A stretch of DNA of 64,000 bases from Sphaerulina vaccinii (GCA_022570795.1 JAKUDP010000003.1:1-64000), one strand, 5' to 3'; numbered from the stretch's first letter, positions 22,998-34,828 are shown. Notes: generated by a model from the letters alone, not told the origin. Made by a program: numbers and translations.

Positions 22998-24643
22998 CTA
23001 TGGAGAGCTATGAGGCGTGGAGGACATCGCCACGTGGGCTTGGACAGCTGTAACTACTATCGAGATCGACGTTGATGATGGCGAGGTATGTTGCAATTCT
23101 CTGAGACAGTCCTCGTTGCTGATGGTTAGCAGCTTGTGATGATGTATCGAGGAGTCTTGGAAGTGTGAATCGCGGGTTTGTTGTTCTTCTGGGAGTCTGG
23201 CCTCCCTGGTTCTGATCGTGCAAGAATGATGCAATGCCTGAGGAAGCGGCAGCAAGATTGCTTGGGTATACTGGAGATTATCCGCTGATCAAAGGAAGAG
23301 AAGAGTGTCGAACTCGTGCGAATGGATCACAATGCAACCTTGAAATAAACCTAACATGTTAATGGATCATATGAGCAATGTCTGGGACCGTTGCGCAATG
23401 ATCCTGTCCTCTATTGCGTAGTTGTGGAGTCGTCGAGATGATCGTGTACCTGGCCTTTTCCATACTTGCTCGTTGAGAGCTTGTGAAGTCCTCCTGTGCA
23501 GACATGGCTCCTTACTAGACTTCAGTGCTGAAGTAGTCGGAAGGCTGACATCTTTCAACATTCCTTCTGAGTGGAGTAGCAAGACCGTCCGCGAATGCTC
23601 ACTCTCTGTGAATGCTGGATCATGTCTCGATCCAAGCACCATCCTACCAGATATCAATGATGTAGGACTGCAATGCTATTGAGGTGGTCAACCTTTTGCA
23701 AGTCATGACAAATATCAGCGTTCGCAGCGACTCCCAACACCGTGCTGTCCTCTTCTTGTGATGATCTTCGTCGATGAGATTGCTGCTCGTGATGCTTCTG
23801 AACGTGTCAGCAGAAGAAGGTGTCTTGTTGTTGATCGATGAGCCGCTCTGGCGAGTGCTTGCATCTCCGCAAGAAATCGTCCGTGCACTTGAAGCATATC
23901 GTGCCTGCCTCAATCGGCCAATCAGCGCTTGCCTTACGTTCTCTCTTATCAGCAGCACAATCAACTTCACCTCTTCTTGAACGCAGGACTCCCTCACTTG
24001 GTTCTTGCCCTCACAAACATCACCTACCACATCTTTCGACTGATTCTCGAACGCTTTGATGGCAGAAAGAAGAGACTGCCCTCGAACGAGGGACCTGGAT
24101 GTAACGCGGCTCAGGGAAATGCCATTACGTTATATTTGCCCCAAGCTTTGGATTCGCAACGAGCCATCGATGAGCGCATGACCAGGACGAGACTTCGAGA
24201 TCAGACATCTCCGCGAGCAGAGGACTGCGAAGAAAGCGAATTCCGCTTCTCGCGAGTGGAAGCATTGCTCGAGAAATGGGCCAGGAAGTCGAAGAATGAG
24301 CATTTTACGACGTCAGCTCTACCTGCGAGCCGATGTTCCTCCAGACCACCAGAAAGACGTCTGCGAAGACTTCAAAAAGCTCTTCTACGGAGATCGATCG
24401 GCACAGCGCTCCGAGTATGAGGAGTGCTCTGTCACAGCACGTAAACTATGACCGGTAGGAGAGCGACTATAGCGCAAAGCATTTGCAATCCTTCACGATG
24501 GCGTTTGAGGAGTTGTCTCTGCTTGCCCGCACGTCTACCGTATGGTACTCTGCCGCATTGCCTTGAGTCTACGCATTATGCTACTCTTTCCTTCTCTTCT
24601 ACACATTGCTTGAACCACTCACCTTCACAGCAGCAGCGCAATC
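22998..24643. other. 1.6-kb stretch with no confident gene
   Basis: Several overlapping frames of 60-160 codons occur on both strands; none has a domain or clear splice structure. The best coding-like fragment is on the plus strand at about 24,295-24,450 (MSILRRQLYLRADVPPDHQK and onward to a TAA), preceded in frame by a stop. It may be a remnant or the last exon of an unrecognised gene. The 3' part includes the HPP gene promoter. Confidence 0.5.
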
Positions 24644-25644
24644 ATGGTCGAATCAACAGCTCTACGAAACCTCCTCGACTTCGACATCGACCGGCATCTC
24701 AATTCATATGTCCCGCACAACCGACTTTACATCCTCCCAAAAGCAGCTTCTCGATGGCTCGGCTACAGAACCTCACCTCAAAAAGAGCCCTGGCAAGCAG
24801 CACAATGGCCCATAACATTCCTAGCCACGATCGCAGGTTTATGTCTCGTAGGCGGAATTGGGAACTACGCACCTGGAATCACAGCATGGCATCCACCAGT
24901 TATGATTGCGTCACTAGGAGCTAGTGCAGTACTGGACTTCAACACCATCAAGTCACCACTTGCGCAACCACGAAACTCGATTATTGGAAACACCTTAGCG
25001 GCGATTTGTGGTGTCGCGATTGCGAAGCTCTTCCAACATAGCTCGAACTTCGAGAACATTGAATGGGTGTCTGGTGCTGTGGGGTGTGCACTCGCGTCTT
25101 GGGTGATGAGCATAACGAATACCATACATCCACCTGGAGGAGCTACTGCTGTGCTGGCTTCGACACAGATTCAGGTCATACAGATGGGCTGGAGATATGT
25201 GCCGATTGTCCTGATGGACAGTGTGCTTATGGTGGTTGTGGCATTGATCTTCAACAACATTCTGAGACAGTACCCGATGTACTGGTGGACGCCTGCTACT
25301 GTAGGAGCTCAATTGCGAAAGGAGCAACGAGAGGAGAAAGATGGTGAATCTGATGTTGATACTGAGGCTGGCGAGGAGCATAAACCAGCTACGTCTGATA
25401 CCAGCAGGTATGCTTACTTCCTCTGACTTATGTTCATACACGCATACTGACCATCGACAGTGATCGCACTCTTCGCCGAGAGCTCAGCAACCGCGTCGAC
25501 TTCACAGAAGGTGTCGAGGACATCCACATCACCGCATACAGGATTCAGATGCCTCACCACGTCAAGCTTGATGATGATGAGATCCTCATGTTGCAGAACC
25601 TGCAAGATCGTATCCGCACACATGGGGAAATCAATGCCCCATAG
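24644..25644 (+). CDS. HPP-family integral membrane protein
   Basis: Two exons (24,644-25,407 and 25,461-25,644) with a 53-nt intron (GTATGC...ACTGACC...CAG) give 315 residues. Four to five hydrophobic segments follow a soluble N-terminus. The family signatures are present: AWHPPVMIASLGASAVLDF near residue 84 and NTIHPPGGATAVLA near 165. The second exon adds a charged cytosolic tail, RELSNRVDFTEGVEDIHITA. Bacterial and plastid HPP proteins are linked to nitrite transport; the role of fungal members is not established. It is tail-to-tail with acireductone dioxygenase, about 250 bp apart. Confidence 0.88.
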
Positions 25645-25896
25645 CTACAATTCAGCATTGAGAAAGAAGTGCAGCGTTTCAGCGAAGTGTATTCATAGTC
25701 ATAAGCGTTCACCATCACGTCGATACGATATCAAGGAATAGCATGAGCATAGCAGAGTCGTTGAGACCTGCAAGCTCATTAAAGCAATACTTTCTTCCCT
25801 ACTAACATTTACACATCTCCGCTCGCCCGGGTATACCGATCTCAAAACCACATCTTCCTGCACACATGCTCGACACCTCACCCCCATCTTAGCAAT

Positions 25897-26490
25897 CTAA
25901 GCAGCAACCCCACCATCCCTCATCTTCAAATACTCCTCCCTAAACCCATTCCTATCCGTCTCCTCCCCCCTCTTCAACGGAGTCCACTTCGGATCCTCCT
26001 TAAACAACCTCAGCGCCTTCGTATAATTCTGCTCATCAGTCGTAAACCGATGATAAATCCCCGCAGGCATGATCATCAAATCACCCTTCTCCAATCGAAT
26101 CCTCACCCAGTCATCCTCTTTTGATCGCACATCGAAATATCCTCCACCATCGAGGATGTAGCGGATTTCTTCGTCCTCGTGGAGATGTTCATGGAAGAAG
26201 TTTTTGACTTTTTCTTCGTAGCCTGGTAGGAGGGTTGGAGAGATTTCGATTTCGTCGCGGTTTTTGTAGCTGCGTTCGGAGGCGATTTTGTTTACGGCGG
26301 AGAGGTTGTCGGGGAGTTCGTAGTGGAGGATTCCGAGTTTGGCTAGGTAGGCTGGGTCGACTGGCTTTCCGCTGTCGTGGGGCTCACGTTGGTCGCCCTG
26401 GGAGAGGAAGTGTTAGTCTTGTGGTACGGGATGGGATGATATGGCGGGGTATGGACTTACGGGCAGGTTGTCGAACCAGTAGGCCTTCAT
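25897..26490 (-). CDS. ADI1: Acireductone dioxygenase (methionine salvage)
   Basis: Exon 1 (26,461-26,490) encodes MKAYWFDNLP. The intron is 26,398-26,460 (GTAAGT...CAG, 63 nt), and exon 2 starts in phase at GDQREPHDSGKPVDPAYLAK, giving 176 residues, normal for the family. The cupin metal ligands are visible: HEHLHEDEEIRYILDG carries the HxHx4E set, and AGIYHRF carries the fourth ligand His. The enzyme oxidises 1,2-dihydroxy-3-keto-5-methylthiopentene to the keto-acid precursor of methionine in the cytosol. The divergent neighbour is the HET-domain gene. Confidence 0.93.
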
Positions 26491-27004
26491 TTTGGATGTG
26501 TTTGGGGGGTTTCGACTTGTGGGAAGAGATGTTTCAGTATACAGTAAGGAGACCTGCAAGCAGCAGTGAAGGAGTGCTTGTGATCTCGCCTCTGCTGACT
26601 GATGCTTCATTATTGCTCGCTGCAAACTTTCCCCAATTGCAACATCATGGACCCTTGTTGGTGTGACGTCGCCACTCCACTGACACGCGAAACATCTGGC
26701 ACGTGGTTGGCCATACCATTCACCTCACCTCCCATTTCCTGCGACTCAATCTTCTTTGATGGTCGAATTTCGATCAGATAGCTTCCGCCTCTATCAGAGC
26801 AGGCCGCCTCGGGCGATGATACTCACTTCGGGCAAGCCTAGGACCTGCCTAGTAAAACAAAAGCGCGAGAGAATGGCTGAAGCCTAAGTAAACCAACAGT
26901 ATAGCTTTCCTCCAATTTTACGCACGGATCTAGCTGTCTCGACTCAGGTAATAACGCAATGAGATCGTTCAGGAAGTAGAGACTCACGATCTCAGCGAGG
27001 TGTT
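26491..27004. promoter_or_regulatory. Divergent intergenic region, ADI1 / HET gene
   Basis: This 514-bp gap separates two divergently transcribed genes and should contain both promoters. I see no distinct motif, repeat or additional gene in it. Confidence 0.4.
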
Positions 27005-28600
27005 ATGCACGTTTGCCTGACAACTCTTCAGTTTGAAACAGCTCGCCAACAGCTGTATCAAGAGACGAAGCTGGTCACAAAATATGCCATTCGAGTCCTT
27101 GGGCTCCTGCCTGCTCCTTCGAAAGACCTACCGATCCGAGCAATTTTGGGAGTTGACTGCTCTGTTGACCCCTACAACAACTACGGAAACAACGCCTACT
27201 ACGACGAAGACTACGAAGACCACGAAGACCACGAAGAACGGATGCGCAAGCGGGACAGGCGTTACGAAGGTCTGTCGTACGCCTGGGGCGAGTCAGATGA
27301 ATCATGTCAAATCTCTGTAAACGGCAAGCAAATACTTGTGAGACAGAATTTGTTCGATGCGCTTGTCCACCTTAGACAAGTCAGCGACGTGGACGACTCC
27401 TCGAAAGTGCGACACTTATGGATCGACGCCATCTGTATCAACCAAGACGACGACGATGAGCGCACGGCGCAGATTGCCATGATGGCATCCATCTACCGGA
27501 ACGCAACTCAGACCGTGGCGTGGCTCGGCTTAGATTCCGCAGAGGGCGACGGGATCAAGACCATGCGCTTCTTGGAGTGGACTGCTCGTTCGGGAGTGCT
27601 TTCGTGGGAATGCGAGGACCAAGACATACACGAGATAATGGATGAGTACAACCGAGAAGTGCGCAACCCGACGGGCATCTCTCTTGATCTACTGTTGGCA
27701 TTTGCGAACAGAGGATATTTCAGGCGGAGGTGGATGGTGCAGGAGATTGGCGTGGCTGCATCATACGAGCTAGTCTGTGGGCATAATTGCACTACGAAAC
27801 TCAAGATGTTCGGCAGGTTGGCCCACAGTACAGAATACAATGCAATGGCTTACGTATGGGATAATCTCTTCGGTCACTCGCCAATGGGTGCGAATCATCC
27901 ATTCAGGCTCTTATTGACCGTCGAATATGGCTCGTTGTTCAACGGCGACCGCGCTTGGTCAATGATGAATGCCTTGGACGATCTCTGTAACACTGAATGC
28001 AGCGACCCGCGCGACCGGATTGCGACAATGTTATGGGTTTGTCCTACTCTGGGGTTCACGGTGGACTACAATTGTTCTACGGAACAGGTATATCAAGACT
28101 TCTTCAAGGCGGTCATGGAGCAGGGCGCATATTGTATTATAGATATTCTCCGTGCTGCCGCACGTCGTAGGCACGACTTTTGCCATGCTTTGCCTAGCTG
28201 GGTACCCGACTGGCGTATATCTCCTCAAATGAGTGAGCCGAGATTGGAGCTGCTGCCGCCTACTCAGGAGGCATGTGAGGAGACCACTGCAGCCATCTCC
28301 GTGTTTTGGTATTCAGCCACGCGTACGCTTGACCGAGACCGATTGTTTGCGAGCTCGCAGTGTGGCCGTGTACTTGACCTTGATTTGGAAGAGTGTGTAC
28401 ATGCTAAAGCCCTGGTCAGCACAGATTTATTAGCAGTAGTACAGTCTGGTGACCATCTGATATGTCCCTCTTACGGAGACGTTGTGGAAGCCAGCTTGTA
28501 TAGTCAGTGGGCCTGGAGTGGGGAATGTCTTGTGCTTCGTCCGCTCTCATCTGCCAGGGAAGAGTGGAAACTTGTCGGCTTGGCTGCACTGACGCACTGA
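27005..28600 (+). CDS. HET-domain (heterokaryon incompatibility) protein
   Basis: An intronless 531-residue protein. The HET domain begins with YEGLSYAWGE (87-96), preceded by an acidic Asp/Glu/His tract encoded by a short GAAGACCAC-type repeat (residues 67-79). It continues through LWIDAICINQDDDDERTAQI (138-157) and TQTVAWLG. The second half has the usual variable region with GYFRRRWMVQEI, DPRDRIATMLWV and LPSWVPDW, all common in this family. HET proteins can trigger cell death when incompatible hyphae fuse, although most members in a genome are uncharacterised. No NACHT or repeat domain is attached. All three HET blocks are present, so it appears intact. Confidence 0.92.
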   Translation: MHVCLTTLQFETARQQLYQETKLVTKYAIRVLGLLPAPSKDLPIRAILGVDCSVDPYNNYGNNAYYDEDYEDHEDHEERMRKRDRRYEGLSYAWGESDESCQISVNGKQILVRQNLFDALVHLRQVSDVDDSSKVRHLWIDAICINQDDDDERTAQIAMMASIYRNATQTVAWLGLDSAEGDGIKTMRFLEWTARSGVLSWECEDQDIHEIMDEYNREVRNPTGISLDLLLAFANRGYFRRRWMVQEIGVAASYELVCGHNCTTKLKMFGRLAHSTEYNAMAYVWDNLFGHSPMGANHPFRLLLTVEYGSLFNGDRAWSMMNALDDLCNTECSDPRDRIATMLWVCPTLGFTVDYNCSTEQVYQDFFKAVMEQGAYCIIDILRAAARRRHDFCHALPSWVPDWRISPQMSEPRLELLPPTQEACEETTAAISVFWYSATRTLDRDRLFASSQCGRVLDLDLEECVHAKALVSTDLLAVVQSGDHLICPSYGDVVEASLYSQWAWSGECLVLRPLSSAREEWKLVGLAALTH

Positions 28601-29262
28601 CGGACATCCAGAGACGGCATCCAAACATCGTCAGATCCGGGGTAGATGTACACTACTGTAATTTCTCTCCCTTCTCGCAATTCCTCTACTCAAGATCTCT
28701 CACCTACTATCAAAACTCCTTATATGCTTTCCTATTCGATGTGCAGCGTTAGCGGGATTAATCAGATGGCTGTCTAGGTATAAGTAGGTGTAGAGGGAGG
28801 TATAGGGAGGGGAGTCGTTGAGATATGCGACGAGTAGAAGAAGCCTCATGTTTCAGTAATTGCTCCCTATAAGTAGGAAGTATTCTAGCGTCTCTTATTA
28901 GCTCAAACAGCTTTTGAAAGGTGTGCAGCTACTTGAGAGCGCTTTCTGGTAATAGCTTTGCTAGTGTATGAGACTAGCGTTTAGAACTTGGAATTATGCT
29001 CGTACGACAGGATTCGCCTCACTTCCTATACATCGATCGAATGTACTACATACCGACAAGAAAAGAGCTAAGCAGAGCACGAAAGAGTTACGACCCGAGC
29101 AAAGTACTGTTCAGAGTAGCATCTTCTCTGCGCACGTATCAACGACTATAGCAGTAAGAAGACAAGCAGACTAATTTAATAAAAACAACAACAAAACGGA
29201 GGGCTGTGATATCTTCTCCATGGTGAGGGCTCAACAAGGCGGATGCTAGTACCTCGTTGAAC
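28601..29262. other. Intergenic stretch, no gene seen
   Basis: This region lies between the 3' ends of the HET gene and the P450 gene. It contains a purine-rich patch (GTAGAGGGAGGTATAGGGAGG) near 28,790. The one longer frame (about 28,968-29,174) has no protein-like features. Confidence 0.5.
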
Positions 29263-30830
29263 TTACAATACTACCACTGCTCTCCGCCTAAACATCACCT
29301 CCTTCTCTCTATCAGGCAAGATATTCCAGTCTATAACCGCACTCTCAGGCCTCTTCTCGCCTTCTTTCCACTCAAACTCATAGTTCTGAAGCAAGTAAGC
29401 CAACATGAGCTTAATCCCATTACTCGCGAAGAATCTCCCAGGACAAGCATGTCCGCCTGCGCCCCAGTTCTGATATTCTTGTGTCGCGGTCACGAATTGG
29501 TATTTCGTCTCGTCGTTCGGACCACCCTGCGAGCGCAGGCTGTAGAATCGCAAGCCATCGAAGATCTCTGGTGCAGCGTAGATTTGAGGGTCGCGATTGA
29601 CTGCGTCGGAGGTGAATGCTATGTGGGAGCCTCGTGGGAGGACTAAACCGTCGTGGAGAGTGAAGTCTTGCATGACTTTCCGCTTGCATGTGATTGGTGT
29701 TGAAGGGTTCATGCGTTGGCTTTCTTTCATGAGGCTGTCCATTTTGCGCATCTTGGTGAGAGCTTGTTTTGTCCAGCCTTGTTCTTCCTTGAGCACCTCC
29801 TGGACTTCGTTCCGCAGGATGTCGATGTATTCTGGGTGTTCGAGAAGGTCGAAGAGGTCATTTGTGACGCTCATCGTGGTGTTGTGTATTGCAGCCATTG
29901 TGAGTCGGAGTTGTGATTTGACAACTTCTTCGGAGGATTCGCCGCTGTTGGAGTGGCTGTCGAGGAGCCATTGGATTCCATCGTCAGGCTTCTTCCAATC
30001 TGTATCGTGTTTGTGTCGAAGTCGAGCTTCGCAGATTGGGTTCATTAAAGCTTCAGCCTCTTTTCGTCTTTCTAGAATGGCTTTCACAGCGGGCTCGGTG
30101 TACGATGCCAGCCACATCGACCAAGGATACTTGTTTGCGCTTCGCAGAGTCCTGGCTGCGCCAAAGGCATGACTCGAGAACTCCATGCTGAGTCTGATCC
30201 ATTCTTCATTTCGACATAGTTCTTTCCCAACAAGCACGCGACCTGAGATCAAGGCTACTATCCTTGCGAAAACGTGATATGGCTTGACATTTTGCCATTC
30301 CTCCGTGCAAGGCATGTACGTCTCGAAACCGTAGACACATTCCTCGTTCATGGCGAGGACGAAGTTGCCGAGATTCCTGGTCATGTCTACGCGTACGACT
30401 TTCGTTCCAGAGTCTCTATATCATTGTTCAGGTGGCACGTCAAAGCAGGAGAAGAGGAGACTTACGTTCTCTGCGGCACACCAGTATAATTCATCAGAAG
30501 CAGTTCTTCCATCTCGTCCGGCAGACTGATTGCGCTTTGAGAAGCATTCTTGATCTCACCCAAATACTTGAAAGGCAAGATGATTCGCTCGCCACCAGCA
30601 CTTGTCTTGACGCGATATGGAGCCTCATTCTGGATGAACTTCTTGTAGCCAGCGTAATGTAGCTGGCGGGTCGACTTGACGTAGTGTTCGTATGTGTCTG
30701 GGCGATCTTCAAAGCCGTAGAGTGGGATCTGTGCTCGAAGCTGCCTTGTCTTCTGGCGTGGTAGGAGAACATGGAGGATGATGGAGTACGTAAGCAGAAG
30801 TGCCAATGCTATGACCAGGAGAGGAAACAT
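29263..30830 (-). CDS. Cytochrome P450 monooxygenase
   Basis: Exon 1 (30,466-30,830) starts with the membrane anchor MFPLLVIALALLLTYSIILH. The intron is 30,416-30,465 (50 nt, GTAAGT...TAG), and exon 2 (29,263-30,415) joins in phase, giving about 505 residues. The I-helix position reads AAIHNTTMSVTN instead of the usual AGxDT, as in fungal P450s related to ent-kaurene oxidase. The K-helix has KESQR. The heme-binding loop is NWGAGGHACPGRFFA near residue 445, with Trp for the usual Phe and Gly for the usual Arg before the Cys ligand. The protein is ER-anchored and its substrate is unknown. The adjacent DUF1772 gene reads the same way. No polyketide, peptide or terpene synthase is present in the window. 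Confidence 0.92.
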
Positions 30831-31211
30831 GGCTGCAAGTCTGTCAATGGCAATTGCTTCAACACGAGTCTGTCAAGGATCAGTACATGGATGGCGTGTC
30901 TGCTTCGTTTGGGATGAGGTAGGAATGTATGCCTCGTGTCAATGGAACCCGTTTGAACGTGTCTTGCTCTGATTGGTCGCGGAAGTGAGCTATATGTTGC
31001 GAGAAAAGCTCGATTGCCGACGCCATTGTCATTCCATCAGTTCAATCGTGGGATATCTCCACTTGCTAGATCTGTAAGGTATCAGTATGTGTAACGAATC
31101 CAAGGCTGTTTCCTTTCACATCATATCTGAGGCAGACCTCGCATGTGGCGGGTCTTCAAAAGATGCTGACCTCACTTACACATACCTTTTCTTCGATGAC
31201 AACTTTCACAA

Positions 31212-31682
31212 TCAAAGAAGAGCAGCATAAAGACCAGTAATGCCACCAGCAAAGCTGAGAGAAGCTCTCAGATAATTCTGCGACACCCACGCCTTCAACA
31301 ACCTCTCCGCCTCGCCACTCTGTTCAGCCTTAGCTTGTAGAGCGGCATCTTTACTAATCTCAATCAACCTCCCGATGCCAGGCTTCATGACCAGTGCCGT
31401 GAATAGTCCGACTCCAAGTACCAGTGCAGCTCCAGCCAGGTAGAGATCTCGCTTCTCCGGGTGCACGTATGCAAGATAGCCAAATGCAGCTGTACTGCTT
31501 ACAGCACCTGGCGTGACGAATGTGAGGCCGCTATAGTAGACTTTGGCGAAGACTTGGGTTGAGATCGACGCAGGAAGGCCAAGCAGATTGGGTGTGCCGT
31601 TCTGGGAGAAGGCAATGTTGTAGCCAGAGAGGATGAAGGCTGTCGGGATTGCTATAAGTTTGGCAGCGACCGAAAGCTCCAT
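31212..31682 (-). CDS. DUF1772 / anthrone oxygenase-like membrane protein
   Basis: A 156-residue protein starting at the ATG at 31,682 (MELSVAAKLIAIPTAFILSG); the frame extends a little upstream but only from a TTG. Four hydrophobic helices are arranged as in the DUF1772 family: the N-terminal one, VFAKVYYSGLTFVTPGAVSS, LYLAGAALVLGVGLFTALVM, and a short C-terminal LRASLSFAGGITGLYAALL. Some family members are anthrone oxygenases in polyketide pathways; many others are of unknown role. It lies 381 bp upstream of the P450 on the same strand, so joint function is possible but unproven. Confidence 0.8.
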   Translation of the reverse strand: MELSVAAKLIAIPTAFILSGYNIAFSQNGTPNLLGLPASISTQVFAKVYYSGLTFVTPGAVSSTAAFGYLAYVHPEKRDLYLAGAALVLGVGLFTALVMKPGIGRLIEISKDAALQAKAEQSGEAERLLKAWVSQNYLRASLSFAGGITGLYAALL

Positions 31683-33060
31683 AATTGCAGAAGCGCAGAA
31701 GCGCAATGTGTCAAGTTTGTTGAAGTGAGGTATTTACCCGTGTACTTGTGTTCTTGCCTGGCTTTGAAAACTCGATGCTGCTTTGTGTCCGATAAGGTAA
31801 CGAGATTGGTGGGCTTGGCCTATGGAAGGTAAGGAAGAGCTACAGTGAGGTGCGAGATAACAAAAGCTGATGGCTGAATGGCTTGAATATATCCCTCTTC
31901 ACCCATAGCAAGCCACGAAGTTAATGTTGGTAGCTGTTCATACACCTAAAACACCGTGATCTCGAACTCGATGGTCATCACTCGTGCATCGGAGGCGATG
32001 TACTACCGATCGGTGCAGCAGAACTCCCGTTTTCCAAAGACCATATAAACATACGGCCGCTCGTTGGAAAGACTCATGGCTGTTGTCGTCGCGTCCATGC
32101 CGTGGAAGGATGCGATGGCGTTTGTGGCTTTGCTTCTCGGCCGTTGGAGCTCTCATCGCTTCAGGATGAAGTCCAGTCAAGCTTTCGAGATGTTGCTTGC
32201 ATCGAATTGTAGCCAATCCTTGTCCCACGCCATTTCGATAGCATGATGATGGCCTCTTGTCGTTGTGAGAGGGAGAGGAGTAAGAAAACCGGATTGGATC
32301 TCCTTCGCTGAGTCAGCGCTCATGTTCTCCACTCTCTCGTTTGTGAACTGCACTCTCTCCTTGACACCAACCTCACCTCCAGTATCGATCTCTTACAGCA
32401 AGCAAGCTAAAAGCATGGAGTTACGCAGACCAGGTTATCTCGATGATCCAATATCGCAGAGCTGCGATTCAGCCTTGGACGCCAACTTGAAGACTGAGCG
32501 GAACAGCTGCGCTACCCATTTCTGACCGCACCTCATGAATCACCACATACTCCAGTGTGGTGCTGCAAGTATCGGGAACACTCGCAACTTATGCCGTTGT
32601 GTCAAAGATGCAGTATCACGATCATTCGAACACAGATCTGCCAAGGCGTGTCCTGAACCAAAGGATGCGCCGATCTTCTCCAACGTTGCATCTCGAGGAG
32701 GGTGAGGTGGTACAGAAGCTCTCGGATGCTATCTTCACGACCACTCTTCTCACATGCCGCTGACATTGCATCCCACTGCACCAATGTTCATACGCCTCTC
32801 TAGCTTACCTCAACATTTCTTCACTTACAATCCACGTCAGAGAAATACAAGCTGCCTGGGACACACGCTCTCTGAAGCGAATTGGATCAGACATCGCGCC
32901 ACGAAGCTGATTCAGACAGCGTGGTACGTCAGCAAGCACAGAGATGGACGCAGGAAAAGCGCCCAAAATCGGCCATGTCTGCATGTTCAGTTCACTCACA
33001 ATCGGACACAGAGATATGTCAAGCCCTCCAGTATCTCACGCTCTACGAAAGCTAGACACC
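31683..33060. other. 1.4-kb stretch with possible minus-strand coding remnants
   Basis: No confident gene. On the minus strand, coding-like pieces follow one another: about 32,764-32,600 (from an ATG: MSAACEKSGREDSIRELLYH), about 32,390-32,175 (VQFTNERVENMSADSAKEIQ, ending in a stop), and about 32,100-32,000 (MSLSNERPYVYMVFGKREFC). They are in different frames or separated by stops, and I could not join them with good splice sites. They could be an unrecognised multi-exon gene or a decayed one. The right end should contain the permease promoter; two in-frame ATGs (32,944 and 33,016) lie upstream of the chosen permease start. Confidence 0.4.
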
Positions 33061-34809
33061 ATGGAGAAAGACATCCCCATCACCGGGACAAATTCCAGCC
33101 CATCAGACCTCGAAGCCCACTCCAAGTCCACAACGACAACCACAAACAACATAGGTACCCTCGACCGCAAGCTCAAATCCCGCCACATCCAATTCCTCGC
33201 CCTCTCCGGCGCAATCGGCACAGGTCTCTTCGTCGGCTCCGGACAAGTCCTCTCCCTCGCAGGTCCACTATCCGCCTTCCTCGCATACATTTTCACAGGC
33301 TTCAACTTATACTGTGTAATCAACTCTCTCGGCGAAATGGCTACGTATCTCCCTATACCTGGTGCTGTACCTGTTTATGCGTCGAGATTTGTTGATCCGG
33401 CGCTGGGATTTGCGCTGGGGTGGAATTATTGGTATCAGTTGGCTATTGGAGTGCCGATTGAGACTACGGTTTCTGCTATTGTTATTGGGTTCTGGCCGAA
33501 TGGGATTGGTGATGCTGTCTGGATTACTGTGCTTACTATTCCTATGGTGCTGGTCAATTGCTTGCCTGTGAACCTCTACGGCGAGGCAGAGTTCATCTTC
33601 GGTGCAATCAAGCTACTCACTGTCGTTGGTCTGATCCTGCTGATGTTGATCATCGATCTGGGTGGAGCTCCAAGTGGTGATAGGATTGGTTTCCGATATT
33701 GGTGAGCCCTATCATCTGGATGCTCGAGTTGTGTATGCTAACATATTCGTTCTCCAAAAGGATCGATCCTGGCCCGATGAACACATATCTACAACCTGGA
33801 GCGCTTGGTCGCTTCTTAGCATTCTGGAAAGTATTCATACAAGCCACATTCGCATATGGCGGAAGTGAAATGTGCGTGATCGCAGCAGGCGAGACACAAG
33901 ATCGTGAGTACTGTCACCTACCATGAACGTATCTCGTGAACTTACAACACTTGTCCAGCACGTCGAAACATCCCAAAAGCCGTCCGAAGAGTCTTCTGGC
34001 GTATCCTAATCTTCTACATCCTGTCCATCTTCCTCGTCGGTCTCTGCGTCTCTTCCACTGATCCACGACTCCTCAACGCCATCAACTCCAGCGCTCCAGG
34101 AGCAGCAGCTTCACCTTTCGTCATCGCGATCCTGAATGGCGGCATACCAGTCCTCCCACATATTCTTAATGCAGTCATCTTGACATCAGCATGGTCCGCC
34201 GGCAATGCGTTCTTCTACAGCAGTACACGAGTCCTCTACGCTGCAGCCTGCGATGGCAAAGCTCCTGCAATTTTCCGATTCGAGAAATTTGGAGTTCCAT
34301 ATGCATGCGTCGCTGCCACTGGACTCATGAGTCTTCTGGCTTATTTGAACGTCTCGAATGGATCTGCGCAGGTATTCTTCTGGTTCAGCAACATTTCTGC
34401 TGTATCTACACTGCTCGTTTGGGAAAGTATTTGCTTTACATATCTCCGCTTTCATGCTGGACTCAAACACAATGGGATCGACAGGAGCTCCTTGCCTTGG
34501 AAGTCGCCATTCCAACCATTTCTGGCATACTTTGGCATTTGCTTCTGCTCTGTTGTTGCATTCTTCAATGGCTATGATGCTTTCTTCCCAGGCAAGTTCA
34601 GTGCGAAGAGCTTTGTGCCGCCTTATATCGATATCCCGATCTTCCTGGGGCTGATCCTGGGATACAAACTGATCAAGAAGACGAAAATGGCGAAACTGAA
34701 CGAGATGGATTTGTGGACTGGAAAAGCTGAAATCGATGCCATGGAAGGCTTCTGGCCTGAACGGAAGCCCAGGAACTGGTTGGAGCGGATTTGGTTTTGG
34801 CTAGCTTGA
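33061..34809 (+). CDS. Amino acid permease (APC superfamily, YAT family)
   Basis: Three exons (33,061-33,701; 33,761-33,903; 33,959-34,809) with introns of 59 nt (branch TGCTAAC) and 55 nt give 544 residues. After a soluble N-terminus, RKLKSRHIQFLALSGAIGTG and LFVGSGQVLSLAGPLSAFLA carry the first-helix signature of fungal amino acid permeases. About 12 hydrophobic helices follow, with AFYGG-like FAYGGSEMCVIAAGETQDPR and the family's EDPR-like RNIPKAVRRVFWRI. The protein should be a plasma-membrane proton symporter; specificity cannot be read. The ATG at 33,061 has the best context (CACCATGG). Confidence 0.93.
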
Positions 34810-34828
34810 TGTCTCAGTCTATAACCTA

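Noticed and set aside
19050..23490. Similarity of CCTGGACTTTTCCACACTTG (19,061) and CCTGGCCTTTTCCATACTTG (23,449) as a repeat
   Set aside because: Only about 20 bp match and the flanks do not extend it.
28968..29174. Small plus-strand frame between the HET and P450 genes
   Set aside because: No protein-like features and no transcription context; the convergent 3' ends make a gene here unlikely.
32754..33395. 213-codon plus-strand frame
   Set aside because: Its 3' half overlaps the first permease exon in another frame and is Arg/His/Pro-rich, typical of a shadow frame.
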